A DNA stretch of 64,000 nucleotides from Hymenoscyphus infarciens (GCA_001414345.1 LLCB01000165.1:60742-124741); one strand, 5' to 3'; shown: positions 52,119 to 64,000, counted from the first letter of the stretch. Program-made: numbers and translations. The notes: generated from the letters alone by a model not told the origin.

Positions 52119-53867
52119 GATTGCTGTTTGCTCGTTGTTGGTGAAAGACAGATGATGGCGGATGGCGAAAGGAAAAATATTCAAGTTTGTGGGTTGGTGC
52201 CCCAAAACCAGTTGCTTAGTCGACAGAGTTGCTTAGTCGACATGAGGATTTTGTTGGGAACCAAGAATTTATTCACCAAGCTTTCACGCTTTCGTTCAGC
52301 TTTTAGCTGCGTATGCCAGACAAATGGTATGGGATGATCAAAATAGATTTGTAGAGAGCTACTGCATCTTCTTCTCGTTTACTGTTCAAGTGTTGTAAGA
52401 TGGTGATAATCCAGAGTCCCACATCAAAGATTTGTGCTACCGCTACTCGTATCAGGTTCAATGCAAAGCCTCTTTGTATCTACTGGATAAAGCGATGCTA
52501 AAACTGAAGCCTTTGAGTAAGCGTAGTGAGGAAAGAAAAAAGTATGAGCTCACCAGGGGGTGTCAAAACTCGTGGGCTAGCGATTCTCCACCAAATTATA
52601 TGCGGAGAACGCCACAAATAACGATTGGAAAAGATAAACTGTACAAAATGAAAGCGCAGAGTGTATTTAAGGACACTGTTGCTTTGGGATTCTAATTTCA
52701 AGTCGTGGTGTTGAGGAAACTAGGCCACAAGTCGTTGGTTTTGGTGTGGTTTTTGCGATCAATTCACGAGTTCTGACACTCCCTGGTGGCTAAACCATAT
52801 TTAATTTTACAGGAACTGAGAGAATTACTACCCTTCCATTTCTTCCTAATCTAATACCACTCCTTTTAGAACACTTCTACAGAATCGTTACTGGTTCTTT
52901 AATTCATTAATTTAAATAGTAGATTTACCACTACAGCAATGAAATATATAGACCAGCAATTGCCAGAATTGCCACTCTTCTCCCAACATAAATGCCACAA
53001 GACACTATTGCCTTTATACAATACTTTGAGTTTCAATTATCCCATCCAGACGTGAGAGGAGGTCTAAAAAGGCGTACCCCAGGGTGGAATCTTGACCAGA
53101 AATAACTATTTTACATTATGGTACGTATTGCAATGGGGTTAGTGACTATGAAAAGTACCCAGTTTACATATATGCTCACCTTTGAAGACGTCCTCTCACA
53201 GTTCTGGATGGGATATAATAATAAATAGGAGCATCTGCGTTATGAAAGTTTAGTTAATATCAAGTCAAGTACTACTTAATTTAGCATCTTGATTGACAGC
53301 TTGCAACTAAAAACTTCAACTGGCTCTATAGAGGTATATTCATTCTTATTTCTAGTCGTATAAAAACATTTATCAACTCTGCGAGGGACCTCATCTACGC
53401 AGAGCCTACTAGTAAACCGAGTTCTGGTAGTAACCTGTAAAACTAGGGGTGACATCTTACATCAACCCCGTAATAAGTTTAAACATTTGTGTTAAAACTG
53501 TACTAGAAAGGTGGCATTTATGCCCCAAATACTCAAAACAGTGGCATTTCTGTCAATCACCTTTAATTTTAATCAGTTCAATCATTCAGTCCATGTGTAA
53601 CGACGCCCTGACTTGTGGAATGGATTTTGGTTTTTTGTGACTTGATACATATTCCTACAACGCTCTCAAAACGCCCTCCACCAATATATGCCAATGCCTC
53701 GCAAACACAATGAAATAGGCTCGTTGGTGAGAAATTTTGTACAATTGGATTCTTGATCCCCTCCTATCGTGACAACCCCCGACGGCCCCAATCCTAGTAC
53801 CGAACTAGTCCTTCTGACTAAATTATCGTTCGAGGGTGATTTGGTTTTCCCTTCTGCCAACCCATTA
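52119..53867. other. Gene-free stretch
   Basis: About 1.75 kb between two minus-strand genes. Short frames at 52128-52337 and 52432-52695 plus look random. AT-rich from about 52800 to 53650. Nothing recognised. Confidence 0.45.
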
Positions 53868-54497
53868 CTAGTCGCCCCTTGATGCCATTTGCATTCTCTT
53901 CAGCTTATCTTCATGTGCCATCTTCCGTCTCGGTCCCCATCTCTTCTTGACGGCTTCCATCTTTAATTGTTCCGCATTTTTGTGGTTTGGATCAGGAGGT
54001 TCGCCACCACATTGCCTCAAACAGATGGCCACGAAGACCACTGAGCAATTGAATTTTCTCGCCAGCCTTTGAGAAGTCCATTCCTCCGCACCCTCCTCCC
54101 TCCTCAGCCTCTGCATTTCCTTGATATCTGCCTCTGTCAAATGGTGACGTGGAACTTCGGGTTTCCGGCTGACGGGTGGTGGTAGGTATTTTGGTGTTGG
54201 GTTGATCTTTGCCTCCAAAGCCGCTTGGGCTGCTCGACGTTTATCCTCCTTGGGTAGGAATTTGAGAGGCGTATGTAGGACGTTTGGAGCTGAAGATGGA
54301 GGGTTGAATATGATGTGATCTTGTTTGGGTGATTCCTGGGATTGGAGGAAGGACGAGTCTGGCCGGATGTTTAGTCTATGCTGGGCGCGCCGGTATGATT
54401 GTTCATGACGCCGAGACGAAGTACTAAATTGGAGGAGGCATTGGTGTCGACCAGCGAGAAGATTGACGGCAGGTCTCCGAATCAAGTGGGAGTCCAT
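53868..54497 (-). CDS. MRPL20: Mitochondrial large-subunit ribosomal protein MRPL20 (mL58)
   Basis: Fungal-type mitochondrial ribosomal protein. The intronless frame from ATG 54497 gives 209 residues; the open frame extends ten codons further upstream but without an ATG. The N-terminus DSHLIRRPAVNLLAGRHQ with LLQFSTSSRRH is a typical mitochondrial presequence ending at an FSTSSR-type processing site. The conserved core is HIIFNPPSSAPNVLHTPLKF then LPPPVSRKPEVPRHHLTEAD, IKEMQRLRREEGAEEWTSQR and LARKFNCSVVFVAI, matching the MRP-L20 family pattern of proline-rich linker, HLT-x-DI-x-EMQRLR, W-T-x-x-x-LA-x-KF. The basic C-terminus KKRWGPRRKMAHEDKLKRMQ suits rRNA binding. Confidence 0.88.
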   Translation of the reverse strand: MDSHLIRRPAVNLLAGRHQCLLQFSTSSRRHEQSYRRAQHRLNIRPDSSFLQSQESPKQDHIIFNPPSSAPNVLHTPLKFLPKEDKRRAAQAALEAKINPTPKYLPPPVSRKPEVPRHHLTEADIKEMQRLRREEGAEEWTSQRLARKFNCSVVFVAICLRQCGGEPPDPNHKNAEQLKMEAVKKRWGPRRKMAHEDKLKRMQMASRGD

Positions 54498-55203
54498 TGT
54501 ATTGTGGGGGAGGAGGAGAGATGGCAATGGTGATACTCGAGGTCGTACGGGCGGAGTGGCAGCACGGGAAGGGGAAGGGGTCTCGGTGTTGAGGCTGTCG
54601 TGAACTTTTTTGGAGCTTTGGTTGCTAGGCCCAATGTGGACTAGATTGCCAAGACCACCTGCAAGTTCTATTCATCCAATCGGCCTCTCGGTCAAGAACT
54701 GGTCATCGGACTCTCGCACCAGCCTTTTTGCTTGTTGCCGGGTGCAGCAAGGCACATGGATCAATGGCATTGAATCCTGTAGCTGGTCAGGCTCCGGCTC
54801 ATGCTCATGCTCATGCTCAGCACACAACCAGGAAAGGACATCCTTCAATCTCAATCTACCAACAGCCACGCCAACTATTATTCTATTACCAGCCAACGCA
54901 CCATGAGTGCCCCCTACGTATCCTCTTCCTACTAGTATCTACTATCCGAGCATCTGTCCTCTCTCCATCCCTCCCACTGCCTAAATACCCCCACCAGGTA
55001 GATAGATGATCTAGAGAGAGAGAGAGAGCTGAACGCGTAAGTACAAGTACCCAGGTATCATTTTCGCTTGCTTCCTCCTCATCCCATAACACACCAACAT
55101 ATAGCCTCAACTGACACCCCTCAGCATTTATCTGACTGACCTGCTCGACTTTCCTCTCAACCCTTTCATTCTTCTGCCCCGGCGTCCCGGATTCCTCACA
55201 AAT
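54498..55203. promoter_or_regulatory. Divergent intergenic region MRPL20 / serine-rich gene
   Basis: About 700 bp holding both promoters and leaders. Simple repeats: CTCATG units at 54800-54817 and (GA)n at 55014-55027. No protein-like frame. Confidence 0.45.
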
Positions 55204-56349
55204 ATGAGTGCTTCCGAAGCTAGCACTCTGCAACCCAACACTCCTGTCCAGGGCAGCCACCCCGTCGCAAATACCTCCAAAGTACCTCTACTCGGTGAAG
55301 GATTCCAGGAATCGAAGCGTGTCTCTGTACCACGATCTGCCGACAACAGTGACGTTGAACAGGAGGGGACCACTACGTCAGAGGGGGGAAAGCACGGGAA
55401 GCGCAGATTGTTTGGATTTGGAAAGAAGAAGGACGACGACAAGAGCAAAGGCAAGAAGAAGGTCGAGCCAACGCCTAGTGTGAACGTTGGCATTGCGCAG
55501 ACCCCGATGGCTGCTCCCGTCCCGCAGAGAGCTCCATTGCAAAACAGCTCCCCTCAACGAACCAGTCAATACTACCAAGCACCGTCTTCTCCGCAAAGAA
55601 ACCTATCTTCCTCCTCCCCACGAGTCGTATCACCCGCAGGCTCCCAGATTTTTGAGCGAGATGTACAAGAAAGTACCTTACCACCCAATTCACCAGCCAT
55701 TCCATCGCACATCCAGACGGAAAATCATATACCACCAGTTTTAGATGCCTCATCCGAAGCTATCACCAACAAGAAATTGGACCCAGACTCCGTTGAAATC
55801 GTCATGCATTCGTCTCATCAGCCAGCAGCAGTAACTGTCACTGGAGTTGGGAGCAGTGAAACAACAGGTGGCAATTGGGCCGATGAGTTGGTTGCGCATC
55901 CAGATAAAGATGATGCTGCGTCAAATTACGGTGCTCTGGACAACACAGACATACGACGACTAAGCTTCATCTCATTCTCCGATATTGTTCAATCCGAGCA
56001 CGCAGAGCATGCTGGGAGCAGAGATTCCATCTACGTTGCTGGCCTCAATTCCTTATCGTCAGGAGGTGTCAACAGATCTCCTTCGCCAGTTAGATCACCC
56101 GTGTCCTCTCAAGGATTCAACACTTCGCCTCCAACCAGCAAATCTGCCTCGGTCATGGGTGTAGATATGTCACCACGTTCAAAAGCTCTAGGCAGTCCTA
56201 CCTCCACACATGCGAATGGAGGAGAATTGACGATAGAAACAATGGCTCAAACTATCAGACGAACTGGCAGTGGGGATCTCAGTGGCGTCCGAAGTCAACC
56301 ACTGAGTCCCGCAAGTCCAGATGGGTTATCAGATCGGTCTTTCCGGTAA
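55204..56349 (+). CDS. Conserved serine-rich disordered protein, 381 residues
   Basis: Intronless. The N-terminal 70 residues are polar; a lysine-rich segment KRRLFGFGKKKDDDKSKGKK (about 67-86) could be a nuclear or membrane-surface signal. The middle is Ser/Pro/Gln-rich. Two short, probably conserved, motifs stand out: NTDIRRLSFISFSDIVQSEH (about 247-266) and ELTIETMAQTIRRTGSGDL (about 345-363), followed by a Ser-Pro tail ending SDRSFR. Many SP and SSP sites suggest phosphorylation. Filamentous fungi carry similar uncharacterised proteins with the LSFISFxD motif; I cannot assign a function. Confidence 0.8.
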   Translation: MSASEASTLQPNTPVQGSHPVANTSKVPLLGEGFQESKRVSVPRSADNSDVEQEGTTTSEGGKHGKRRLFGFGKKKDDDKSKGKKKVEPTPSVNVGIAQTPMAAPVPQRAPLQNSSPQRTSQYYQAPSSPQRNLSSSSPRVVSPAGSQIFERDVQESTLPPNSPAIPSHIQTENHIPPVLDASSEAITNKKLDPDSVEIVMHSSHQPAAVTVTGVGSSETTGGNWADELVAHPDKDDAASNYGALDNTDIRRLSFISFSDIVQSEHAEHAGSRDSIYVAGLNSLSSGGVNRSPSPVRSPVSSQGFNTSPPTSKSASVMGVDMSPRSKALGSPTSTHANGGELTIETMAQTIRRTGSGDLSGVRSQPLSPASPDGLSDRSFR

Positions 56350-58355
56350 AGGTGGCGTACGTAGTACAGGGTTGTAGTTGAGGTTCAGCAAGCCTCCGGG
56401 TTGTTTTTCAATTTTCTCAAATTTGCCATTTCTTTTTCACTTCTCTCCCAGATTCAAATATATATCCAGGTTTCGCTACGGTTTTGGTTTTTCGAGGGCA
56501 GATTTTTATTTTTGGGAGCCGGTAGGATAGGAGGCCCGTATTCTTTTTCAAGGAGTTTCGGTTGGGTTGTTTTTTATTGGCTCAAATTGCTCTCTTGTTT
56601 TCCCGCGCCTCGAAATTTCGGAGGAGCGGTGCTCTTTTTTTTCGATGACTGATGAAGAAATTGAAACTATTCAGCCACGATATTTCTGTTGCCTTGTTTG
56701 TCTGAAGTTTTACATTGGAGTTTGATGTTGGATTACAGGCTGAGAATCCTTGGTGATGCGATGCCCCTGGATTTTTGGTAATGTCCTTGTCTCGAGCCTG
56801 TCTTGTGTCGATATCGCCCTGATGCTAATCCCCGTGCCTGAGATGAGAATGGTGGAATCTGCAGGTGATTCTTTTCTTCTTCTTTTTTTTTCGGGAGCGG
56901 CCGAGATAATGGTTGTTCCATGTTTGCCATGCGCTATATTGCTTTTCGATGATTAACACCAGATCGGGCTTTTGATTCGGGAGCTGAATAGGTAGGTCGC
57001 GAGGTGACGAATGGGAGATAAAATCACTTCATTCGGTGGCGTTACGAAATGTGTGTTTGAGTTATTTAACACGAAACAACGACGATAATTTGAAAGTTTG
57101 ATTTTTATGAACATCTAGTCAATTGCAGTACGCCGGACAAGACTCCCACCAGATTGTTTCCGATATCGAACCGACACCAAAATATTCATACTTGATAGCT
57201 ATTTAATACCATTTCACCGAGTGGTTTACCTGGAACTTTTCCCCCGTCCCTTAGAAGCCGAATTCACACCCAACGCGTTTCTCATGGCGATCTGTGTGAT
57301 GTGTGCGATTATGGGATTTTTACTAAGCATACTCCAAACGGGGGCTTTTTGTGATAGCTGGATATTCTATATGGATCTGCGTCTTCCAGCTGATGAAGCT
57401 GTAAGAACCCAGCCTGCCAACCGGGATGACCTTGTGGGGAGAAAGGGACGGGACGCGCAATTGGATAATTCATGGGAATTGATGAACAGAGATTCAATGT
57501 TTGAACTGAGAGGGAAGTGAAGGTAACAAGTTAGTGAAGAACCAAGCCTCCTCCTTTTGCCTATATGTATATATATATATATAAATAAATCGGTGGTGGT
57601 GAGGGATCCATTCCAATAAGATTCGTATTAATGTTCCGTGACCGAGAGATTGAAGGGATCTTTTACAGTACTTGATTGCGTATTTTGTGACGGGGCTATT
57701 AATCTGAAACACGGTATCCCACGTGATTAGGTAGGGGTGTTTCCCATTTTCTTACAGTACTGCAGATCTTATGTAGATGTCGTGTTCCCAACTCAAACCG
57801 AAAGAGCTCACTCACAGCTTGACCGACGGTTACGTCCGCTGTTGGAGATGTGGATGTAGATGTAGATGTAGATGTATTGTCAAGGAAAGGGAAGCGAAGA
57901 GAAGCAAAGGAAAGGAGAGAAGGAAGCTGACTTTTTTATTGATTTGGGATGTGTTTCTGCTGGATTGGCGGATTGGGGGATTGTTGGTTACCGATTGAGG
58001 TAACAAGCTTACATCCTACGGAGAGGCCTGCACCCATCAACCTTGGAGTCTAGATCCTGTACCGTACCGTACCTGGGCGAGGGGTCCTCTGCAGAGCAGA
58101 GCAGGATATTGTGTTCTCCTAGTTCTGACCTGTCTGTCTATCTGTCTGTGCCTGTATTAATGACCTGCATTTTACTAGTACAGCGTACAACACCTTCTTA
58201 GGTAGCTTGGGAAATCTCGCAGATCCCGTTTAGGCTTGAGGAGTCTAATAGTGTGCCTGGAATGTGGCCCATGGGCCATAGGCCATAGGCCCATACAGGC
58301 TACAGCAGACTAGGTAGTTTGACGACTGCGCCAATCCAATGCTAAAGCCTAAAAG

Positions 58356-58394
58356 TGCTGTGCTGTGCTGTGCTGTGCTGTGCTGTGCTGTGCT
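58356..58394. repeat. (TGCTG) microsatellite, about 8 copies
   Basis: Perfect pentamer array of 39 bp upstream of the RhoGAP gene. Confidence 0.9.
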
Positions 58395-58498
58395 AAAAGT
58401 GTTCTAACCCACCTCCTTGTCAGCCTCCTACAAACTCGTGTGCGGTTGCTTGGGTGCAGGTAGCCAAATACTCCTAACAGAGAACACCATACCATCCA

Positions 58499-58560
58499 TC
58501 TCTCTCTCTCTCTCTCTCTCCCTCTCTCTCTCCCTCTCAAACTCTCTCCCTCTCAAACTC
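58499..58560. repeat. (TC)n microsatellite
   Basis: About 40 bp of TC repeats with CCTC interruptions, followed by two copies of AAACTCTCTCCCTCTC-like sequence, within the probable leader or promoter of the RhoGAP gene. Confidence 0.85.
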
Positions 58561-58988
58561 CTGCCTGACATTCACTTCTTGCGACTATTCTTGCATCCTT
58601 ATACTCCTTCCCCTATTCAAGTATCCTCACCCATCCTCATCCAAGGGTGCGTAACATAGAACGTACGACGTGCCCTCCTCCCCGTCCTCGTCCTCGACAT
58701 CTCATTCGAGATCCTCGCCGAACCTCCGATAATCCACAAAACCCCTGCCGCCCGCTCCCAGTTCAACGTCAAGTCGAACGACCCTCAATCCCATCTCTCC
58801 AGCTATTGCGACCGCCCGTGCTCCATCCTTCTCTCTCCTTGTCCCGATTCCTCCGAACGACGAGAGATCGTATCGAGAGATCCATGATCAGCCCTGCTCT
58901 ACGACGAGTCACGAAAGAAGGAGGACGCAGCTTCAGTGAAATATAGGAGAACAGACGGCTGTCACTGACGGCCAGACCAACGCCCACC

Positions 58989-61900
58989 ATGGAATCGCCG
59001 GCCGATTATTTGGATTCTCCTATGGATGGTGATGATGTGGCATATCCGTGTAAGGGTTGCGGAGATGTACGTTTTTGCTTTGCATCAGAGTGAATGCACC
59101 AAGTGCTAATGGGCCCCCTAGATACTCGAGGAGGGAAAGGCATTTGAGCTTGGTGAGTGAAGCAGAAACATCCGCTGTCGCTTGGTTTGTCAGAACATAC
59201 AGTTCGCACAACTGAGGGACAACGTCGCCCCCCCCCCCCCCCCCCCCCCCCTACAAAAAACACTCTTCGATCTCGAGAAGATGCATAGCTAACCATGCAA
59301 TAGCCGGTAATCGATGGCATCTGAATTGCTTCCGATGCAACACCTGCGGAACTCTACTCGACTCCGATGCGAATCTCCTGCTCCTGGGCGATGGGTCTCT
59401 GATATGCAATAATTGTACATACAGCTGCAGCGCTTGTGGCAACAAGATTGAAGATCTGGCTATTCTGACAGGCGATCAGGCCTTCTGTGCAACATGCTTT
59501 CGTTGCCGGAATTGCAAGCGGAAAATCGAGAACCTACGATATGCACGAACCTCACAGGGGATATTTTGCATGAGCTGTCATGAATCACTCATGGCACGAA
59601 GGAGGAAGAAATCAAGGGCCGCGGCGAATGCGAAGATGAAAAAGGACGATCAGTCGCCGATGCTGGTAGACAAGTCGCTGCCAGCACTTCCACCTAATGC
59701 CGACTTGCGGAGTGCATTTTCACCCGAGAGAGATGCAGGGGAATCGGTGGACAATGATACACCGACAGAACTGTCTCCTAGACCACGACAAACATACCAG
59801 GGCGATTCCTCCTCGAGAAGTAGCTCACGGAGACCTCGAGAACGGTCTAGCGAACGTACCTCCAGCGAAGGAACCACAATAGATGGGTTGACTCTCCCAA
59901 CGTCCACTTACCGGAACAATCGACATTCCGCTATATCCCAAGCTTCAGATGTCGTTAATGGTGATGGGGAAAGCTTTTTCATACCTTTGGCTTTGGACAC
60001 AAACACTGCGCCAGCTGCCACACCACGCTCAATATCGGATAGTGTATCAGACCAAAGAAAGACGAAAGAGAACAAGCCACCCCCAGAGAAGGATTATTTC
60101 AACATCAACAAAAGTAATGGGCGACCTTCCAATGATTCCCGCAGAGGTTCCGAGATGTATACCAACAGCTCGACCCCGCATATAGCGTTTCAAGAAAAGG
60201 GACGGCAGGCTTCCACCGATGAAGCAGCCCAAATTAAAGACAACATACGTAAGGCCCAGACCGGGGGAAGAGCTTCCTCGAAAACGAGTTCGCCAGCTAT
60301 CGGAAATGATGAAGTGCGCACACAGATCGCCAGCTCTCCCAAAGTGTCGAGCTCGAAAGGCCCGTCTTCGAGTGACAAGTTTAGATTAGGTGAGGTTCCA
60401 AAAGGCAGAAAAGCCAGCACACCAAGGAGCGGTTCCAACTCGGAGATTGAAAATGGTTCAAGATCTACACCCAGCAATGGACTTTCTTCCAAGCCACCCC
60501 GCAAAGGATCGTCAACGAGCATTCCAAAGACAGATTCACCACAACCCTTACTCGGTGCCGACAAATCTGGCACTCCCCGTTCTTCACAGGAATCAAGGTC
60601 AAGAGACGAGCCGGTCTCGAGGCCATCTATTGATTCGAATGGCTCTTCTTCGCATGTGTCGAGAATGGATTCTGGGGGCTCAAGATCCATTCCGCGCAAG
60701 GAAATTACGGCTGGGGCTTCAACCACCAAAACCACCATGAGCTCAATGAGTTCATCATCAGGCACGGAAACATCGCCTTCTACTGAGTCTTCGTCTGGTA
60801 CTCCCGGCCTGACGCCCAAGACCAATGGCAAGACAATTTCGGGGCCAACATTACTTCAGTCGCCAATGGAAGAGGAACTCGCACCACCAAGTCGTGCACC
60901 TACACGCCCGGCAGCACCGCAGACGAAAATGACCGATACGTACATGGCCCCAAGAGCACCTCCAGCGCCTCCGCCAACAGCTCCTCATTCCGCGAAAGAT
61001 CCGAACAATGCGAATGGTCAACCATCGCCGCTACCGCGATGGAGTGCAGGTGGGGACTTTACAATGGATGAGGATATGGCACGGATACTAGGAGGGACAG
61101 ACGAGTCTTCGCAGTCGATACTGCGCCGTGTTTCCAACGCCGTCCGCCACGGGAGAAATGGCAGTGAAGCAAGCGCATCTGTCCGCCTTGGCCACGGTCG
61201 CAGTGTTAGCGAAACCACAGCCCGCACAGCCGCATCCCCTCGTTGGCCTAAAACTCCTATCCTCGAAGACGGTAGTACTGCAAAGGATATCAGTAGTCCT
61301 ATCTCGATTGTCGGGTCACCCATATCTGGCGAAGATCCAGCATTACTCCGCAGACAGCTTCGAAACTCAGAACAGCGGGTTGCTGAACTTGAGCGACAAT
61401 TTGCCAGCGAAAAGGACCTGAGAACGCTGAACAAGAAATTAGTAGAAAAACGAAAAACGGTCTCCGTACTGGACTCACAGACGGAAATAATGATTAAACA
61501 GCTAGAAGTTTTGGCCGGCTATGTTGAGAGGGCCAAGGATTCGAAACAACCCATCAATATCGCAGAATTGGAAGATTCTTCGGTTAAAGAATTCGTTCAG
61601 AAATTAGACCGGCTGAAGCAAACCATGTCTGGAGCGGTCGAGGCACTTTACGAAGAGCGCAATGATCTTCTCGAGGAAAAGAACCAGATGATAGCCGACC
61701 GCGATAGAGCCCTCGTGGAATTTGAGCAATTGTCTTCAAAGAATGCCCAGCTGGCGGACATGAACAATGATTTGACCCATCAGATTCAAGAACGCTTCAA
61801 GTCGCAAAGTTCATCCCACGTTGAGAGCCCTAGACCGCCAATGAATGGCTTGGGGATCTACACACACCATACCAAAGATAAGTCATCAGTGTCTGTGGCG

Positions 61901-63067
61901 GCGATGGACGACGCGAGTATGAGACCAACAACTGGTAGCACGACCGTTTTCGGTTCGGTTAATAGTTATCCACAAACAATGGAGCAGGATTCTACAATGG
62001 AACCAGCCACTGTTCTTTCAGCGCCTCATGTTATTAACATTCGCAAGGGTCAAGCCAAGAAGTTTAATTGGAAGAGGGGCGGACAAACTGTCGCAAAGGG
62101 TGTCTCCAAGGGCTTTAAGGGTGCATTTGCCTCCGTTCAACAGGAGAGAAATCCACAGTGGCAGGGCCAAACTGGTGAAAATATTGGGATGCCATATAAC
62201 ATGACTGTTGCACCTGTTGAATCAGCTGCAGCTGCTGGCTCAAACAGCAGCCTTCCTCGATCGGTTTCCAACGACCCTAGACAAGGAGGAGGATTCGGTC
62301 TGTTCAAGAAAACCAACACCTTACCTAAATCCATGTCCAATGGCGAATTCCCAGCAGCAGCAGCTCCGTCAACTCTATTTGGGTCAGACCTTGTGGAAAG
62401 AGCCGATTATGAACGTCGGCAAATCCCAAGTGTCGTGACCAGATGTATTGAAGAAGTTGAACTCCGAGGAATGGATATTGAAGGTATCTATCGAAAGACC
62501 GGTGGAACTGGACAAGTCAAGACTATCCAAGAAGGGTTTGAGAAGACTGAGGATTACGATATTTCCGATTATGCGCTGGATATCACGGCTGTTACGAGTG
62601 TTTTGAAGCAGTACTTCCGCAAGTTGCCAACGCCTCTTTTGACGTTCGAGGTTTATGATCGTATTTTGGAGTCTACTTGTAAGTTCTACCTATATATACT
62701 CTCTTGGGGTTTAGCTAATCTTTTATTTAGCTGTCGAGGATGAGAAGGAGCGATGTGTTCATCTCAGACGAACTTTTAATATGCTTCCACCCAAGCACAG
62801 GGATTGTCTTGAATTCTTGATCTTCCATCTTGATCGTGTGGCTAGGAGAAATAGCGAGAATTTGGTATGTTTATTCCATCTCAACTTGATTTGTTGAGCG
62901 ATTTACTGATGTATAACTAGATGACACCCAAGAATCTCGCAGTCGTTTTTGCGCCCACGATTATGAGGGATCATAGCCTGGAGCGCGAGATGACGGATAT
63001 GCATGCGAAGAATAACGCGGTGCAGTTCATTATCGAGAATACGCATGAGATATTTGCTAATGCATGA
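58989..63067 (+). CDS. LIM-LIM-RhoGAP protein (Rga1/Rga2 type), 5 exons, 1,254 residues
   Basis: GTPase-activating protein, by homology acting on Cdc42/Rho at sites of polarised growth and septation. Exons 58989-59066, 59122-59152, 59304-62678, 62731-62864 and 62921-63067 join in frame. Two zinc-binding LIM domains lie at residues about 21-135: PCKGCGDILEEGKAF, WHLNCFRCNTCGTLL, YSCSACGNKIEDLAI and CATCFRCRNCKRKIENLRYA. A 700-residue Ser/Pro-rich linker follows, then a coiled coil (LRRQLRNSEQRVAELERQFA), a conserved basic patch (NIRKGQAKKFNWKRGGQTVA) and the C-terminal RhoGAP domain (about 1065-1250) with the arginine finger in GIYRKTG and LKQYFRKLPTPLLTFEVYDR, NLAVVFAPTIMR. Exon 2 has only 31 nt and sits inside LIM1. 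Intron 2 (151 nt) holds a C24 tract. Confidence 0.95.
59228..59251 (+). repeat. C24 homopolymer in RhoGAP intron 2
   Basis: Twenty-four consecutive C residues inside the 151-nt intron 59153-59303. Such tracts are unstable in replication and prone to assembly error. Confidence 0.95.
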
Positions 63068-64000
63068 TTATCAATGCGCCGAAACTAAACTACGAAGATA
63101 TTTAACTCACCACTCACTCGCTACTCTCACAACGACCAAAACACCAGTACCTAAAGCTTCTCGGGAGTCTATTCTCGGCAAAACGTGTACATTTCCCCCT
63201 CACAAACACATTCACAGTCAGCTTGGCGGGGCGTTTGGGTTCTTTTTCTTCTTCTTTTTCGACTTGGATTTCAGCGGAATGATGAATTGTTCTCTTGTTT
63301 GATGGCGGCGATTCATTCATTGGCGTTTGTTTTTCGCGCTCTTTTTTATTCACTTTACCCCTGTGGTGGTGGGGAGGGGGTTACTTTGGTTTTTCTGCCG
63401 AGTTGTTTGAATTGATATCCATTGGTTTTTTTTCCTTTGTGTTTTTTTTCTTCTCATGATATATATTGGGGATTCTGAGGGCTTGCTCGTTTTGATGGCT
63501 TGGATGAGAAAAGAGGGTAGTGGGGGCTTGAAGTATTTGCGAGGCTGATTGATGCGCGAGAGGAAGGTTGAACGAGAGATGGGGGTGCTGAAAAGAAAGG
63601 TCGATTCAAGATTGGAGGTTGGGAGGTGAATAGTGGGGAGTGATGAGTGAAGGATGGATACTTGATGCATAGTATAGATGGCCTGGTTAAAGAGGTTCAT
63701 ATTCGGTTGATAAGATTGATGCTTATAGCGAGCGAGCGAGTTGAGGTTCTTTTTTTCGATTCGGGATTTTAGGTTTCTCTGTGGTTCTCTGGTTCTGGTT
63801 CTATGGTTCTTGGTTCATATTTGAGGAAAATTGGGGTGGGGAGATGAGTGAGATAAGTGAGATACAGGTTAACAGAATTAAATACTATTTGAAGAAAGGT
63901 CTTTGTTTTGGTGCGAGTACTCGAGTGCTTATTGACAGAGTGTGATGGAATTGGGGAGGCGGGGGAGAGGGCTGGATGTGAGAGGGGGGGGGGGGGTAAA
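63068..64000. other. 3' flank of the RhoGAP gene to the window end
   Basis: T-rich 3' flank with no gene seen. A G13 run (63984-63996) lies four bases before the window end, and short runs of the GGTTCT type lie near 63783-63812. Confidence 0.5.

Larger units (their letters stand above)
56350..58988. other. Gene-free stretch with simple repeats
   Basis: T-rich 3' flank of the serine-rich gene, then unassigned sequence. A plus frame at 57221-57520 has one hydrophobic stretch (LMAICVMCAIMGFLLSIL) but starts at GTG and is not supported. GATGTA units lie at 57849-57875. The (TGCTG)n and (TC)n tracts are listed separately. Confidence 0.4.

Noticed and set aside
54498..54527. Upstream extension of MRPL20
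   Set aside because: The longer frame begins at TTG; the ATG at 54497 gives a clean mitochondrial presequence.
57221..57520. Plus frame with one membrane-like segment
   Set aside because: Starts at GTG, no homology recognised, and the rest of the frame is not protein-like.

Overview
The window is nuclear DNA from a filamentous ascomycete (Pezizomycotina). Evidence: most genes are split by short GT-AG introns (45 to 182 nt), often with a CTAAC/CTGAC-like branch sequence; a fungal accessory complex I subunit (21.3 kDa type, absent from baker's yeast) is present; so are two 2EXR-type proteins, a LIM-LIM-RhoGAP and a PXA-PX-Nexin_C protein. An AT-rich block that looks mutated by repeat-induced point mutation (RIP) fits the same group. 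A leotiomycete is my guess from protein flavour only. Splice sites below were assigned by hand and checked for reading frame. Layout: 1-6070 carries two ribosomal protein genes on the minus strand (RPL10, RPL30) and a long coiled-coil protein on plus. 6070-10600 is gene-poor, with a TAAGCC-rich repeat, an intron-containing tRNA-Pro(UGG) and a decayed 2EXR paralogue. 10600-13700 holds three minus-strand genes (conserved hypothetical, complex I 21.3 kDa subunit, Dot5-type peroxiredoxin). 15300-17130 has a Ups2/Ups3-type mitochondrial lipid-transfer protein and a small acidic protein. 18779-19690 is a broken membrane-protein gene. 20671-23296 is a divergent pair of coiled-coil genes, one with an apparent single-base frameshift. 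LTO1 (24 kb), a 457-bp Harbinger/Tourist-like MITE (24.9 kb), a 26-bp-stem hairpin (26.5 kb), a small proline-rich gene, MES1 (27.1 kb) and an intact 2EXR gene (30.0 kb) follow. 30.8-40.0 kb is almost gene-free, with decayed repeats and one uncertain small gene. 40.0-44.4 kb has a PX-domain protein divergent from the SUB1/PC4 coactivator. 44.4-50.9 kb is a repeat island: two degenerate tandem arrays, satellite-like microsatellites, an LTR-like segment and two copies of a terminal-inverted-repeat element, one intact-looking and one heavily CG-depleted. 50.9-63.1 kb has a second intact 2EXR gene, mitochondrial MRPL20 (mL58), a conserved serine-rich protein and a 1,254-residue Rga-type RhoGAP. 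The genes are mostly unrelated housekeeping functions: translation (RPL10, RPL30, MES1, MRPL20, tRNA-Pro, and LTO1 for ribosome recycling through Rli1), mitochondria (complex I subunit, Ups protein, MRPL20), chromatin/transcription (SUB1), redox (Dot5) and polarity/membrane traffic (RhoGAP, PX protein). I see no operon-like cluster, biosynthetic cluster, CRISPR array or intact autonomous transposon. The most unusual material is in the repeats: the TAAGCC/GGGGGCCAAA repeat at two loci about 33 kb apart, the paired TIR elements at 48.6-50.1 kb, the MITE, and the decayed 2EXR paralogue.
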